NCBI GenBank assembly: GCA_023398955.1
Contig: JAEWRL010000109.1
Coordinates: forward strand, 70,219-134,218
Direction: 5' to 3'
Length of the DNA: 64,000 nucleotides
Origin: Pseudomonadota bacterium
Lineage (GTDB): Bacteria > Myxococcota_A > Polyangia > Polyangiales > Polyangiaceae
Below, piece after piece: positions 45,970-55,700 of the stretch. Numbering within the stretch: position 1 is the first letter of the stretch; every line of letters starts with the position of its first letter. The position numbers and the translations under genes were made by a program. The notes under the pieces were generated by a model. The model did no database searches, had not been told where the DNA came from, and saw only the letters and a list, made by a program, of their open reading frames with translations.

Positions 45970-47721
45970 GTGTCCAGCGTCAAATCGATCGTCGAAGATT
46001 GGATCAGGGAGGCAGCAGCCGCGGTCGTCAGCCCAGAAGCGGAGCTCGATCCAATGGTCCGTGCCGCCAAGGATCCTCGCTTCGGTGACTATCAGTCGAA
46101 CCTTGCCATGCCGTTGGCCAAGGTCACGGGCCGCAAACCGCGAGAGATCGCCGAGCTGGTCGCCAGCGCCCTGCAGCCCAGGGTGGCCGAAGGTCACCTC
46201 GATGACGTCAACGTGGCCGGGCCGGGCTTCATCAACCTCCGGCTCACGACGAGGTTCCTCGACGAGCAGCTCGCCGCGATGCTGGCGGACCCGCGCTTGG
46301 GCGTTCCCACGGCGACGTCGCCCAGTACGGTTGTCGTCGACTACTCGAGCCCGAACCTCGCCAAGGAGATGCACATCGGGCATCTCCGCTCCTCGATCAT
46401 CGGCGACGCGATATGCCGAATCCTGTCCTTCCACGGCGATAGGACCATTCGCCAGAACCACCTCGGCGACTGGGGCACTCAGTTCGGCATGTTGCTCGAG
46501 CACCTGCTCGACACGGGCTGGGAATCCTCGAAAGACCACAGCATCTCCGACCTGAACCTCCTCTATCAGGAGGCAAAGAAGCGCTTCGATGATGACGAGG
46601 AGTTCCGCGGACGCTCGCGGTGCCGCGTCGTCTCCCTGCAGGCGGGAGACCCAGAAGCATTATCGCTCTGGCGGCAGCTCATTGGCGAGTCCGTGCGTCA
46701 CATGAATGCCGTATACAGAAAGCTCGGGCTGCTCCTCGAGGACGGCGACATACGGCCCGAGAGCTTCTACAACCCAGAGCTGCCCAAAGTGGTCCAGGAT
46801 CTCCGCGACGCCGGCTTACTCGTGGAGGATGAGGGGGCCAAGGTGGTCTTCCCTGAGGGCTTCAAGAATAAGGAGGGCGAACCGCTCCCCCTCATCGTTC
46901 AGAAGAAGGATGGCGGCTTTGGATATGCCACGACGGACCTCGCGGCCGCGCGGCATCGCGTCACCCAGCTCGGAGCCAAGCGCATCGTCTACGTGGTGGA
47001 TTCGAGGCAGGCAGATCACTTCTCCATGGTATTCGGAACCCTCCGGAAGGCGGGCTGGGCCCCTGATGACGTGGCCCTGGACTATGTCCCCTTCGGGACC
47101 ATCCTGGGCCCGGATCGCAAGCCCTTCAAGACGCGCGAGGGCGGCACCGTGAGGCTGGTGGACGTCCTCGATGAGGCGGTAGCGCGGGCCCGCAAGGTTC
47201 TCGAGGAGAAGGGCTCGGAGCTCGCGCCGACCGAACGCGAGCAGGTAGCCCACGCTGTCGGCACGGGCGCCGTAAAGTATGCCGACTTGTCGAGCGAACG
47301 AATCAAGGACTACATCTTTGACTACGATCGGATGCTTGCTCTGGAGGGAAACACGGCACCCTACCTCCAGAACGCCTATGTCCGGATCCGGTCCATTTTT
47401 CGGAAGGGGGAGGTACTCCCCGAGTCCCTCACGCCCGGCGCGATCCGCATCGAGAACTCGGCCGAGCGCACCCTCGCCTTGTTGCTCCTCCAGCTACCCG
47501 CGGCCCTCGAAGGCGTTGTCACCAGCCTCGAACCACACCGCCTCTGCAACTACCTCTACGAGCTGGCGGCCAGCTACCACGCTTTCTACGAGAAATGCCC
47601 AGTCCTTGGCGCTGCCAACGCGGCCCAGCGCCTCAGTCGACTAGCGCTCAGCCATCTGGTCGCCTCGACCCTCGCTCTTGGACTCGATCTGCTCGGCATC
47701 GACGTCGTCGAACGAATGTAG
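45970..47721 (+). CDS. argS: Arginyl-tRNA synthetase
   Basis: ArgRS charges tRNA-Arg. The 583-residue class I enzyme has the N-terminal Add-1 domain (DPRFGDYQSNLAMPLAK) and the HIGH signature (KEMHIGHLRSSIIGD). The KMSKS site is replaced by FKTREGGTVRLVDVLDEA, a normal feature of many bacterial ArgRS enzymes. A C-terminal anticodon-binding DALR domain is present (RLCNYLYELAASYHAFYEKCPVL). The start is GTG at 45970. It is convergent with the GH9 gene. Confidence 0.97.
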   Translation: MSSVKSIVEDWIREAAAAVVSPEAELDPMVRAAKDPRFGDYQSNLAMPLAKVTGRKPREIAELVASALQPRVAEGHLDDVNVAGPGFINLRLTTRFLDEQLAAMLADPRLGVPTATSPSTVVVDYSSPNLAKEMHIGHLRSSIIGDAICRILSFHGDRTIRQNHLGDWGTQFGMLLEHLLDTGWESSKDHSISDLNLLYQEAKKRFDDDEEFRGRSRCRVVSLQAGDPEALSLWRQLIGESVRHMNAVYRKLGLLLEDGDIRPESFYNPELPKVVQDLRDAGLLVEDEGAKVVFPEGFKNKEGEPLPLIVQKKDGGFGYATTDLAAARHRVTQLGAKRIVYVVDSRQADHFSMVFGTLRKAGWAPDDVALDYVPFGTILGPDRKPFKTREGGTVRLVDVLDEAVARARKVLEEKGSELAPTEREQVAHAVGTGAVKYADLSSERIKDYIFDYDRMLALEGNTAPYLQNAYVRIRSIFRKGEVLPESLTPGAIRIENSAERTLALLLLQLPAALEGVVTSLEPHRLCNYLYELAASYHAFYEKCPVLGAANAAQRLSRLALSHLVASTLALGLDLLGIDVVERM

Positions 47722-47803
47722 TCTCCGCGCGAAGGGGTGGTTCCGCGCAGCGCGGCAGCCCGTCGCGCTGCCCAGCCAGACTGCACGCAGCTACAGCCGC
47801 TGC

Positions 47804-49645
47804 TCATTCACCCCAGGATGAGGCGACCCGCGACTTCTCGTCCACGAAGGCCGCGATCCAGCTGAGCGGCGCGTTCCAGTTGATGGCCACCTCATTGACG
47901 GACCACGCGTCCACATGATCCACGTAGCAGGCCATGGGTGCGCAGCCGGAACGCCGCCTCTTGGCGAGGGGATCCTGGAGGCTGGAGTTGGGGCCGCCCG
48001 CGAGCGCGCCCGGCGGGGGGCGGGGGATCCGTGGGCTTCGCATGTGCGCCCAGTGGCGATGGTGGGGGTTCTCGAAGGCGTACTCGCCATAGCCAGTGAC
48101 GTAGGAGATCCCATTCGGATTCTTGCCGAGGAGGTAGTCGAGCGCTTCCACGATGCCCTGGAGGTACCGCGGCTCGTTCGTGAAGTCGTGAGCAAGCCCG
48201 AGCACCATGGCATTGTTTGCTATGAAGGAGTTGGAGCCCCACGGAAACTTGCCCTCCGTGCTGGGGCGGAAGGGCACACGGTAGCCCTGGTTCTCGACCT
48301 CTGCCGCGTAGACGTCCGCGGCGTCCACGATGGCTCGGCGTGCTGCTGCGCCGTCGGCCTCGGAGAGGACCCCCGGTACGATCGCCAAGCTGACGGTCCC
48401 CAGGGAAGCGGTGCTCTGCCAGGTCCATGCCGTGAACTCTCGGTCCCGCTCATGGCCGACCTCGGGGGCCACCCTAAGGAAGTGCTCGGAGGCTCGCAAG
48501 TACTCCAGCAGCGCGGGGAGGCGCAGGGTAGCGTAGAGCTCGGCAGCCGCCCAATAGAATTCGTCGGAGACCTCCTTGTCGTCGTAGGGGCCACCACCCT
48601 CGCGATCGAGCGGCGAGGCGAAGAGCGTCGGGAACCTCTCGGCGGCATTCCAGCCTCGCTTGGCCGCGAGCAGACAGCGTTCCGCAAAGGCGGGATCGAT
48701 CCTCTCGAAAATGCGGGCACATTGGGCCCCCACCGCGACGAGGTTCAAGGTCGCGGCAGTACTGGGTGTGTGCAGGAAGCGGCTGGCGGTCTCCGTGGGC
48801 GGAGTAGTCCCGAGCGTCGTCCAGTACGTATCGTGAACCTTGTGATGAGCCATCCCGGACTTTTCGTGCCCCTCGGGCACCTGCATCCTCAGGATGAACT
48901 CGATCTCCCAACGGGCTTCGTCCAAGAGGTCACTCGTGCCATTGCCGCTCTCGGGAATGACGAGCTTGCCATCACCGAAATCATCGATTGACGACCCGAG
49001 ATGGAGGGTACGTTCGTAGAGGTTCAGCAAAGTCCAGACGCTGAGCCCCCCATTCACGACGTACTTGCCGTGATCGCCTGCGTCATACCAGCCGCCGCTG
49101 ACGTCCAAGCGATACCCGCAGGACTTTCCGATGCATGCCACCTTGGCGTCGCTGAGGTGCCCCGGCGGCCTCGTCCACTTGAAGTCCACGGCGAACGGCA
49201 GGATGATGGGAATGCCGCTCCGGTTGTAGTAGAAGTACCGGAGGGCGTCGTACTTCAGCTTTCTGTATATCGCGGGTCCGACGTCGAAGGGGAAGCTCAC
49301 CTCCTCGCCAACCTGCAGCCGGTAGCCGTTGCCATGATGCGCCAGGGCAGAAAGATCCGCCCAGTGCAGGCGCTCTCCTGACGTCGGGTCCTCCCCACGT
49401 GGAGTCGTCTCTCCGGTGAGTACGCTCCTTCCTACGGCGTCCGTCACCAAAAACGGCACCGGAGCGCTTGATTCCGTCGTCACGACAGCCACCTTGCGCG
49501 CGCCAGGGACATATCCAACCTGGTTGAGGTGCACCGCGGGAAACGAGGGAGCACACCCAGCGAAGAGCAGCGCCAGGGTGATGGCAAGACACGAGCAGGG
49601 GAGACGAGCGGAGGTTGGGCGGTACGGCTTGGCAGACTGGATCAT
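47804..49645 (-). CDS. Glycoside hydrolase family 9 endoglucanase, lipoprotein
   Basis: GH9 enzymes cleave beta-1,4-glucan (cellulose) with inversion. From the ATG at 49645 the protein has 613 residues. It has a lipobox (L-F-A-G-C), an Ig-like CelD_N domain (AVHLNQVGYVPGARKVAVV) and the (alpha/alpha)6 catalytic barrel. The catalytic base region is GGWYDAGDHGKYVVNGG. A conserved His/Arg region (GYGEYAFENPHHRHW) comes before the C-terminal acid motif SVNEVAINWNAPLSW. The frame stays open upstream to 49738, but that part encodes a repeated RAFYE and covers a 17-bp direct repeat that looks regulatory. With the GH3 enzyme and glucokinase it makes a plausible cellulose-use set. Confidence 0.95.
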   Translation of the reverse strand: MIQSAKPYRPTSARLPCSCLAITLALLFAGCAPSFPAVHLNQVGYVPGARKVAVVTTESSAPVPFLVTDAVGRSVLTGETTPRGEDPTSGERLHWADLSALAHHGNGYRLQVGEEVSFPFDVGPAIYRKLKYDALRYFYYNRSGIPIILPFAVDFKWTRPPGHLSDAKVACIGKSCGYRLDVSGGWYDAGDHGKYVVNGGLSVWTLLNLYERTLHLGSSIDDFGDGKLVIPESGNGTSDLLDEARWEIEFILRMQVPEGHEKSGMAHHKVHDTYWTTLGTTPPTETASRFLHTPSTAATLNLVAVGAQCARIFERIDPAFAERCLLAAKRGWNAAERFPTLFASPLDREGGGPYDDKEVSDEFYWAAAELYATLRLPALLEYLRASEHFLRVAPEVGHERDREFTAWTWQSTASLGTVSLAIVPGVLSEADGAAARRAIVDAADVYAAEVENQGYRVPFRPSTEGKFPWGSNSFIANNAMVLGLAHDFTNEPRYLQGIVEALDYLLGKNPNGISYVTGYGEYAFENPHHRHWAHMRSPRIPRPPPGALAGGPNSSLQDPLAKRRRSGCAPMACYVDHVDAWSVNEVAINWNAPLSWIAAFVDEKSRVASSWGE

Positions 49646-49695
49646 GATGGGTGTAGCACCGGGCAACACGAGCGCGGGGTTCGCTCGACAGCATT

Positions 49696-49733
49696 GTTCG
49701 TAGAAGGCCCTCGATGGTTCGTAGAAGGCCCTC
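49696..49733. repeat. Two 17-bp direct repeats 21 bp apart, upstream of GH9
   Basis: GTTCGTAGAAGGCCCTC occurs exactly at 49696-49712 and 49717-49733, about 50-90 bases before the GH9 start. A partial inverted copy (GAGGGCCT) lies at 49754-49761. A 21-bp period equals two DNA turns, as for cooperative operator sites. Confidence 0.7.
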
Positions 49734-49877
49734 AGCATGGCCGCTTTTCTCTAGAGGGCCTCCACCGGCGTGGCTATAGCATTTGCGCCGCACCTCTCGG
49801 TCCTGACACCCGGCGCAGCCTCGACACCTCTGGTCCGGATCTCTCCGGGGCCCATACTCAGTTTCCTGGAGCGCTTC

Positions 49878-50327
49878 TCAGAAGACCTTCTTCGTGTCCA
49901 CGAGAATCGTCACGGGCCCGTCGTTGACGAGATCGACCGCCATGTGTGCTCGAAAGATCCCTGTTGAGGTCGGGAACCCAAGCCCACGGCAGGCGCTGCA
50001 GAAATCGTCGAAGAGAGCCCGCGCCCGGTCCGGTTCCATCGCCTGAGTGAAGCTGGGTCGGTTACCCCTCCGCACGTCGCCGAGGAGGGTGAACTGCGAT
50101 ACCGCCAAGACGGAGCCGCCCACGGCCCTCAGGTCGAGGTTCATGCGGCCCTGCGCATCCTCGAAGACCCGAAGTGCCGCGACCTTCTGCGCCAGGGCCT
50201 GAGCGTCCTGCGATTCATCGCTGCCTTCGACCCCCACCAGGACGCAGAGCCCGTTCCCAATACTGCCCACGACCTCGCCCTCGACAGACACGGAGGCTCG
50301 CGTCACGCGCTGCACGACTGCTCGCAT
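49878..50327 (-). CDS. dtd: D-aminoacyl-tRNA deacylase
   Basis: Dtd hydrolyses D-amino acids (and glycine mischarged on tRNA-Ala) from tRNA, a proofreading step. From the ATG at 50327 it has 149 residues, the family's length. It begins MRAVVQRVTRASVSV. Both active-site motifs are present: SQFTLLGD and the Gly-cisPro motif (NDGPVT). The frame extends upstream to 50438 but those residues are not part of the fold, and they overlap the start region of the divergent DUF4112 gene. Confidence 0.95.
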   Translation of the reverse strand: MRAVVQRVTRASVSVEGEVVGSIGNGLCVLVGVEGSDESQDAQALAQKVAALRVFEDAQGRMNLDLRAVGGSVLAVSQFTLLGDVRRGNRPSFTQAMEPDRARALFDDFCSACRGLGFPTSTGIFRAHMAVDLVNDGPVTILVDTKKVF

Positions 50328-50432
50328 GACCCGGGTATAGCCGGTCCTTGCGTAGCAGTGCGCAGGTTCTCGCGCGACGCGGGGAGCGCGGTAGGCTGGC
50401 CAACGCTGTCGCTGCCGGCCTGACCACCCCAT

Positions 50433-50942
50433 GTGCATCCCATGACCCCATCGCCCCCCCGCTCAGTACCTGGCGCCCGACGCGGTCCCATCCCCCAATG
50501 GGCCGAGCGGCTGACGTGGCTGTTCGATGAGGCGGTGCGGATCCCCGGGACGAACATTCGTGTCGGGCTCGATGCGGTTCTCGGCTTCGTAGCGCCCGCC
50601 GCAGGCGACGTTCTCACTGCGCTCGCTGCCCTCTCGCTCGTCGGCCTCGCCATCCGGCGCGGGCTGCCTCGTGGGGTCGTTCTGCGTATGCTCGGGAACG
50701 TAGCGGTCGACATGCTCGTGGGACAAATCCCCCTCCTCGGCGACCTCGCCGACATCCGCATGCGCGCCAACCGTCGAAACCTGGAGCTGCTGAAGTCTGC
50801 AGAGGGGCACACGCAGCCCCGACCTCGGAGAGCCGAGGCCATCCTGCTGGCAGGGGCAGCCCTCCTGCTCTTGGGACTCGCGGCCCTACTCACCTGGGCG
50901 GTGTGGCTTCTCATTGCCTGGCTCGGCGCGCAGCTCGGGTAA
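50433..50942 (+). CDS. DUF4112 membrane protein
   Basis: This 169-residue protein of the DUF4112 family contains RLTWLFDEAVRIPGTNIRVGLDAVLGFVAPAAGDVLT-like features (broken here for length), then GQIPLLGDLADIRMRANRRNLELL, which are family hallmarks. It has two or three membrane helices including a strongly hydrophobic C-terminal one (residues 138-162). The function of the family is unknown; a membrane-stress or pore-related role has been guessed for relatives. It is divergent from dtd. Confidence 0.9.
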   Translation: MHPMTPSPPRSVPGARRGPIPQWAERLTWLFDEAVRIPGTNIRVGLDAVLGFVAPAAGDVLTALAALSLVGLAIRRGLPRGVVLRMLGNVAVDMLVGQIPLLGDLADIRMRANRRNLELLKSAEGHTQPRPRRAEAILLAGAALLLLGLAALLTWAVWLLIAWLGAQLG

Positions 50943-51106
50943 GACGTGACGAGCTGTCGATCGCGGCACACCTGCACACCCCAGGACCTCGAACCCGGTT
51001 TCTAGCCCAGCGGACATGCACCAAGAGCCACGAGGATTCCCTTCCAGGCCACCGACCTGGTACCCTGATGGCCACTCGTCCCCCCCTCGTTCCCTGGTAC
51101 TCGGAA

Positions 51107-52633
51107 ATGATCGCCCGCTCCGCCGCCTCGCTCCTTCTACTGGCCCTCCCTCTCTGCGCCTGTCAAGGAGGTGAGAGCAGCGGCGCCGCTGGGCTCGCTG
51201 GCGCCGCTGGGCTCGCTGGCGCTGCTGGGCTCGCTGGCGCTGCTGGGCTCGCTGGCGCCCCGAGCAAGCATCCCGCCGAGGGCAACAGCGGCGACACGGG
51301 CGCCGCGGGCAGCGCTGGGGTTCCCAGTGCCTCGGTTCAGGCGGGTGCCGGCGGCCGCGACGTCGTGGGTGGAGCTGGCGGCAGTTGGGGCTCCCTCCCT
51401 CCCTTCGTCGACCTCAGTGCGAGCCAATACTTTCCTCCAATCGGCGACCAAGGGGTCATTGGAGCGTGCGACTGGTTTGCCGCTGTCTACTACCAGATGA
51501 CTTACGCCACGAACAGGCAGCACGACCGCGCCTGCACGCCCACGAACACGTTCTCGCCCAAGTTCGGCTACAACATCCTCAATAACGCAGGTCCCTACCC
51601 CTATAACATTCGCCTACCGGATATCTACGAGTTCGTTGAGAAGCACGGCGCGGCGACCGTGGCTCAGCTCCCTTACGACATGGCGGACGGCAGCGGGTAC
51701 CGCGAGTGGTGCACGGACGCGGACATCTGGGAGGCTGCGCTCAGCTACCGCATTGCCGGGTACGAGTACTTCGAGTACCACGCGACGCGCACCGGCTCGC
51801 AAACGTTCAACGACTTCGAGCGCTACGTCTCCGAGATCAAACGGCTGCTCGCAGCGGGGGAGGTGCTCGTGTTCCAGAGCGAGCCCGACCCTGCGCGCAT
51901 CGTCTTCGGCTCTATCCAGGATGATCCGACCGATGACAGTGATAACCAACTCGTGGGCGAATCCGTCGTCACCTCGGGCGTCGATGGCCCTAATCACACC
52001 ATGGCGATGGTCGGCTATGACGAGCGCCTCTGGGTAGACCTCGACGGGAATGGCGAGATCGAGAGCAACGAGCGAGGCGCCTACAAGATCGCCGACAGCT
52101 TCGGAGACGCCGCGGGGTACCACAATAAGGGCTTCCTCTGGCTAGCATCCAGCGCGCTGGCTGACGCCATTTACCTGGACCGCTTCTACCGCATGCGCGT
52201 TCGCGAAGCATACCAACCAACCCGCGTCGCGCGCATCACCCTGACGACGGCGGAGCGCGACACCGTACGGCTCCAGTTCGGCAGGAGCACCAGCGACGAC
52301 CCTGAGGACACCGAGCCTACACTCGTGTTCGATCCCTACGGTCTCGGCTACGAGCCAGGGGCTGCTGGCGTCTCGCTGATCGAAGGCGGCGATTTCGCGT
52401 TCGATGGCGGAACGGAGGCAGCGGCAGGGTCGTTCGCTTTCGACCTCACGGATATCGACGTCCGCGACGACGACGGATACTTCTACCTGCGGCTTGCGAA
52501 CAACAGCTCGGCCCCCCTGGTACTCGAGTCCTTCAGCGTCATCGACGTCGACTCGGGCACGGTCCTCACCGACGAAGCATTGCCCCTCACGGTCACCAAC
52601 GAGGAGGTCTTCCGCTTCGTCCGGGTCCGCTAG
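51107..52633 (+). CDS. Papain-like (C1-type) cysteine peptidase lipoprotein with hexapeptide repeats
   Basis: This 508-residue surface lipoprotein has signal MIARSAASLLLLALPL and lipobox L-C-A-C. Four G-A-A-G-L-A repeats and a Gly/Ala/Ser linker follow. The peptidase domain shows the papain order: oxyanion Gln and nucleophile Cys in GDQGVIGACDWFA (Q-x5-C), catalytic His in GPNHTMAMVGYD, and the third residue in IADSFGDAAGYHNKGF. In papain that third position is Asn, but here it is Asp. A C-terminal beta-sandwich (DTVRLQFGRSTSDD, DDDGYFYLRLANNSS) completes the protein. A start at 51068 is also open but lengthens the signal. It might digest prey or envelope protein. Confidence 0.85.
   Translation: MIARSAASLLLLALPLCACQGGESSGAAGLAGAAGLAGAAGLAGAAGLAGAPSKHPAEGNSGDTGAAGSAGVPSASVQAGAGGRDVVGGAGGSWGSLPPFVDLSASQYFPPIGDQGVIGACDWFAAVYYQMTYATNRQHDRACTPTNTFSPKFGYNILNNAGPYPYNIRLPDIYEFVEKHGAATVAQLPYDMADGSGYREWCTDADIWEAALSYRIAGYEYFEYHATRTGSQTFNDFERYVSEIKRLLAAGEVLVFQSEPDPARIVFGSIQDDPTDDSDNQLVGESVVTSGVDGPNHTMAMVGYDERLWVDLDGNGEIESNERGAYKIADSFGDAAGYHNKGFLWLASSALADAIYLDRFYRMRVREAYQPTRVARITLTTAERDTVRLQFGRSTSDDPEDTEPTLVFDPYGLGYEPGAAGVSLIEGGDFAFDGGTEAAAGSFAFDLTDIDVRDDDGYFYLRLANNSSAPLVLESFSVIDVDSGTVLTDEALPLTVTNEEVFRFVRVR
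51182..51253 (+). repeat. Four 18-bp tandem repeats coding G-A-A-G-L-A
   Basis: Four near-identical 18-bp units (GGCGCYGCTGGGCTCGCT) follow directly behind the lipobox cysteine region of the papain-like gene. They keep frame and lengthen the surface linker; copy number is likely to vary between strains. Confidence 0.9.
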
Positions 52634-52654
52634 CGCGAGCTCGCTGGCGCTAGC
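52629..52654. terminator. Hairpin over the stop codon of the cysteine peptidase gene
   Basis: GCTAGCGC and GCGCTAGC form an 8-bp stem with a 10-base loop at 52629-52654, including the TAG stop. It lies between convergent genes. Confidence 0.5.
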
Positions 52655-52663
52655 GCACTCGGC

Positions 52664-52701
52664 CGCAGTGGCTCTTCCCCCGGGAGGAAAGAACCACTGC
52701 G
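52664..52701. terminator. Second convergent terminator-like hairpin
   Basis: CGCAGTGG and CCACTGCG form an 8-bp stem (extended by CTCTT/AAAGA) ahead of the metalloprotease stop codon at 52711. It serves the convergent pair. Confidence 0.55.
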
Positions 52702-52710
52702 CTCCAATGA

Positions 52711-55700
52711 CTACCTCACCTCTACGTGCGACCACGGGTAGTCGCCGCGGACGTAGAGATAGTACCCTCCGTCCACCGCTGCCGGATAGCTACCCGAGCC
52801 GATCCAACGGTTCGAGATATCGAGACCGTTCAGGTTCACCCCCACCATGTTCCAGCTGTTCACGTACCCCCCGGCACTGCCACCGAAGAAGTAGCAGGTG
52901 TTCGTCGGGCCCTCACTCACGAACGGCACGCTCGCGCTGACCACCGTGTCGCAACCACTTGGGCAAGTGCACCCGCCCGGGCACGCACCACAGTCTTGCG
53001 GACAGCTACTGCAATCCTCGGAGGCGCCACAGGTCCCGTCGCCGCAGGACGGCTGCACTCCCGCGGGGAGGAACTCGATGTAGTTCACGTTGATGTAGTT
53101 GGTGATCATGTACAGCCGGACGACGTGGTCCCCAGCGCTGAGGGAAATGTCTTCCACGACGACGTCCCGGTAGCTTTGCCAACCGTTTGCTGGGACGGTC
53201 AGTGCACCACTGACGTCCACACCGTCGATCTCGATGCGGAAGCGCTTGCCGGTGGAGTTGGAAGCGACGCGGGACACGATGTCGAACGTCTGTGCAGTCG
53301 GCACGGTGATGTCGTACTCGAGCCATTCCCCGACATCGGTCCAACCGACGTTGCAGCCACCGCCAGCGCTGTCGCCGGTGACCTCCTTGTCCACGTCGTC
53401 ACCCGTATCGCAGCCTCCGCCCTGGTTGCCAGCGGTCGTATCGTTGTAGCGGACATAGTCCTCCGCTTCGATCCGCGCGGGGACCGTGACACCTCCGGTG
53501 GGGGTCCCGGGCTGTGCGTAGACTGTGATGTCATCGATCACGAACCCCGTACGGTTGTTGTCACCAGGGCTTCCTGCATCGAAGGCGAGCTGGAGCTGTA
53601 TGTCCACCGGACCCGAGCTGGGCATGAGGTCCGAGACCTCGAACCGGAGCTCCCGCCAGGTCGTCGTCTCGCTCAATGGCTCTCCCGTGCCAATATTGCT
53701 CGCTACGATCTGGAAGGGTCCGCCGTTTACGGACATCAGCACCTCCACGTAGTCACTGCCGGAGCCCTCGGTCCGCAGGTAGTAGTTGAACCCGAGGTCC
53801 ACCACGGCTGGGTTGGCGACCTCGATCACGGGCGAGGTGATCGTGTGCCGATCGGGAACACTCGTGGAGTGGCTACAGTTGTCGTCTATCCCATAGTAGA
53901 GGCTACCCGGAGACGAATGGCCCGGCAGGCCGTCCACGCACGCCGTCGACTGATGCCAGATATTGTCTGGCTCGTCGCCGATCGTGAAGCCCTCCAGTCC
54001 GTCAGCGAAGCTGGCCGTGTAGATCGGGTCCGGAACGCCGACCCGCAGGCTTGCCTCGCGGCTCGCAGTACCTACGCCGGAGGTCTCGTTCACGAAGTCG
54101 ATTGTCGCGCTGTACCTCCCGTCGGGAAGGAGCGCGGCCCCTGCCTGATCAATCGAAACCGTGACAGTGACCCACTCACCCAGCGGGATCGTGCCGCTGG
54201 GGCTGTCCACGGTCAGCCACGACGCACCGGACGGAATCGCCACGGAGTACGCCAGGTTCTCTTGGGGGCCCAGGTTGTGCAGGTTGTAGCTGACGCTGCC
54301 CGGCTCGAAGGGACCGTCGCTCGGGCCTTCGGCTTCGAAAGCGTCGCCCTGCACGACGAGCCCATCCATGAGGGGGGGACAGTCCATGCCGTGCAACTGG
54401 AATCCGGTGCAGATCTCGTCGTAGTGCGGCGTCCCGTTCTCCAGCAGGCCATCGTCATCGTCGAGGGTGAGCAGGTCGATGGCAAGAGTCGGATCGATGC
54501 TGGTGCCCGAGTGCATGGGGATAGAGCTGAAGACGAGCGAGCGGATGATGTCGTCCGCCCTCCCCGGCTCCGTGATCTCCAACTGTTGCCAGATGTCCCA
54601 GATGGTGCCCGAGAGCACCGCTCCGCAGTCGTACAGGCCAGTCCCGCAAGAGGAGCACTCTGTTTCGCTATACTGGCAGTCGCGATCAGCGAGGCGCATC
54701 GCTTCGCTGCAATCGAGGCGATAGCCGATCCCGATCCGCGGGTCCTTGGTGAAGAGCATCGCGATGGTATCCGACATGCCCTCGCCGTACTCGGCTTGGC
54801 CGCTCCCCACCACGTCGATGATGTGGTGTCCGTACTCGTGATGGACGATGCTACCCATCGCGGTGTTCGTCCGCTCCGCGGTGCGTTGGCAGAAATTGAT
54901 GCTAGCCGGATACCTGTCCCCATCGTACCAGGCGCCGCCCGTGGTGGCGCAAAGGTCTCTGAAGCTCTCCCCCGTGTCGTTGACGTTGACCTGGAACCCT
55001 AGCTCCTCCGAGATGACCGGATATTCTGGGACGTAGCTGACGAGCATGTCGCGAATCGCGTTCGCGTGGTGATAAGCGTTGAGCTGCGCCAGCACGAGCT
55101 CTGGAGGATTCGCAGTGTCCTCATGCAGGAAGTTCGCCGGACCTGGGGGAGTCACGTTCAACGACAGGGATGCGGGGTTCTCACTCACGTCGTTCACCGT
55201 GAAATACCGCCCCGTGATGGTGGACGTGACGGTGACCGAGCCACTGCCCGACTCCTCAATCGTGAATGCACCCGTCTCGTCGGCGATGGCATCCCCAGCG
55301 GTCGAGGTCACCCGGGCATGGGCGAGCGGTTCGACAGCCAACGTCCCGCACTCCATTGCCTCTACGCCCGCAACGACCTCTGCTTCGACGCTTCCGTCGA
55401 TGTTGAAGTGCAGCTCGCTCTCGACGTGCAGGACGTCGCCCGTCTCCGCGTCAGCCACGAACGTCCACTTTCCCGGGCCGGTCGCCGCCTCCGCCGTGTA
55501 CTTCACCGCCATGCGGGGCGGCATGACTTGATCGCCAACGCCCGCGAAAATGGTCGGCGTGGGAGTGCTGAAGCGCGCGAGGGCGCGCGGTGCAGGAATG
55601 CGTTGCCCGGCCAGAGCGGGGCTCTTGCGCAACGCCTGGAGCGCCTTATCCGCGTCGGCGGATGGAGTCCGAGCCGTCGCTGGTGGGCGGAAGCCGCCCA

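Noticed and set aside
45306..46539. Long minus-strand frames opposite the Nudix and argS genes
   Set aside because: Antisense shadows; the plus strand encodes a full Nudix box and ArgRS motifs.
52726..55002. A 758-codon open frame on the plus strand opposite the metalloprotease
   Set aside because: Its sequence has no recognisable domain and is rich in Arg, Val and His, as expected of an antisense frame in GC-rich DNA. The minus strand encodes a clear multi-domain protease.
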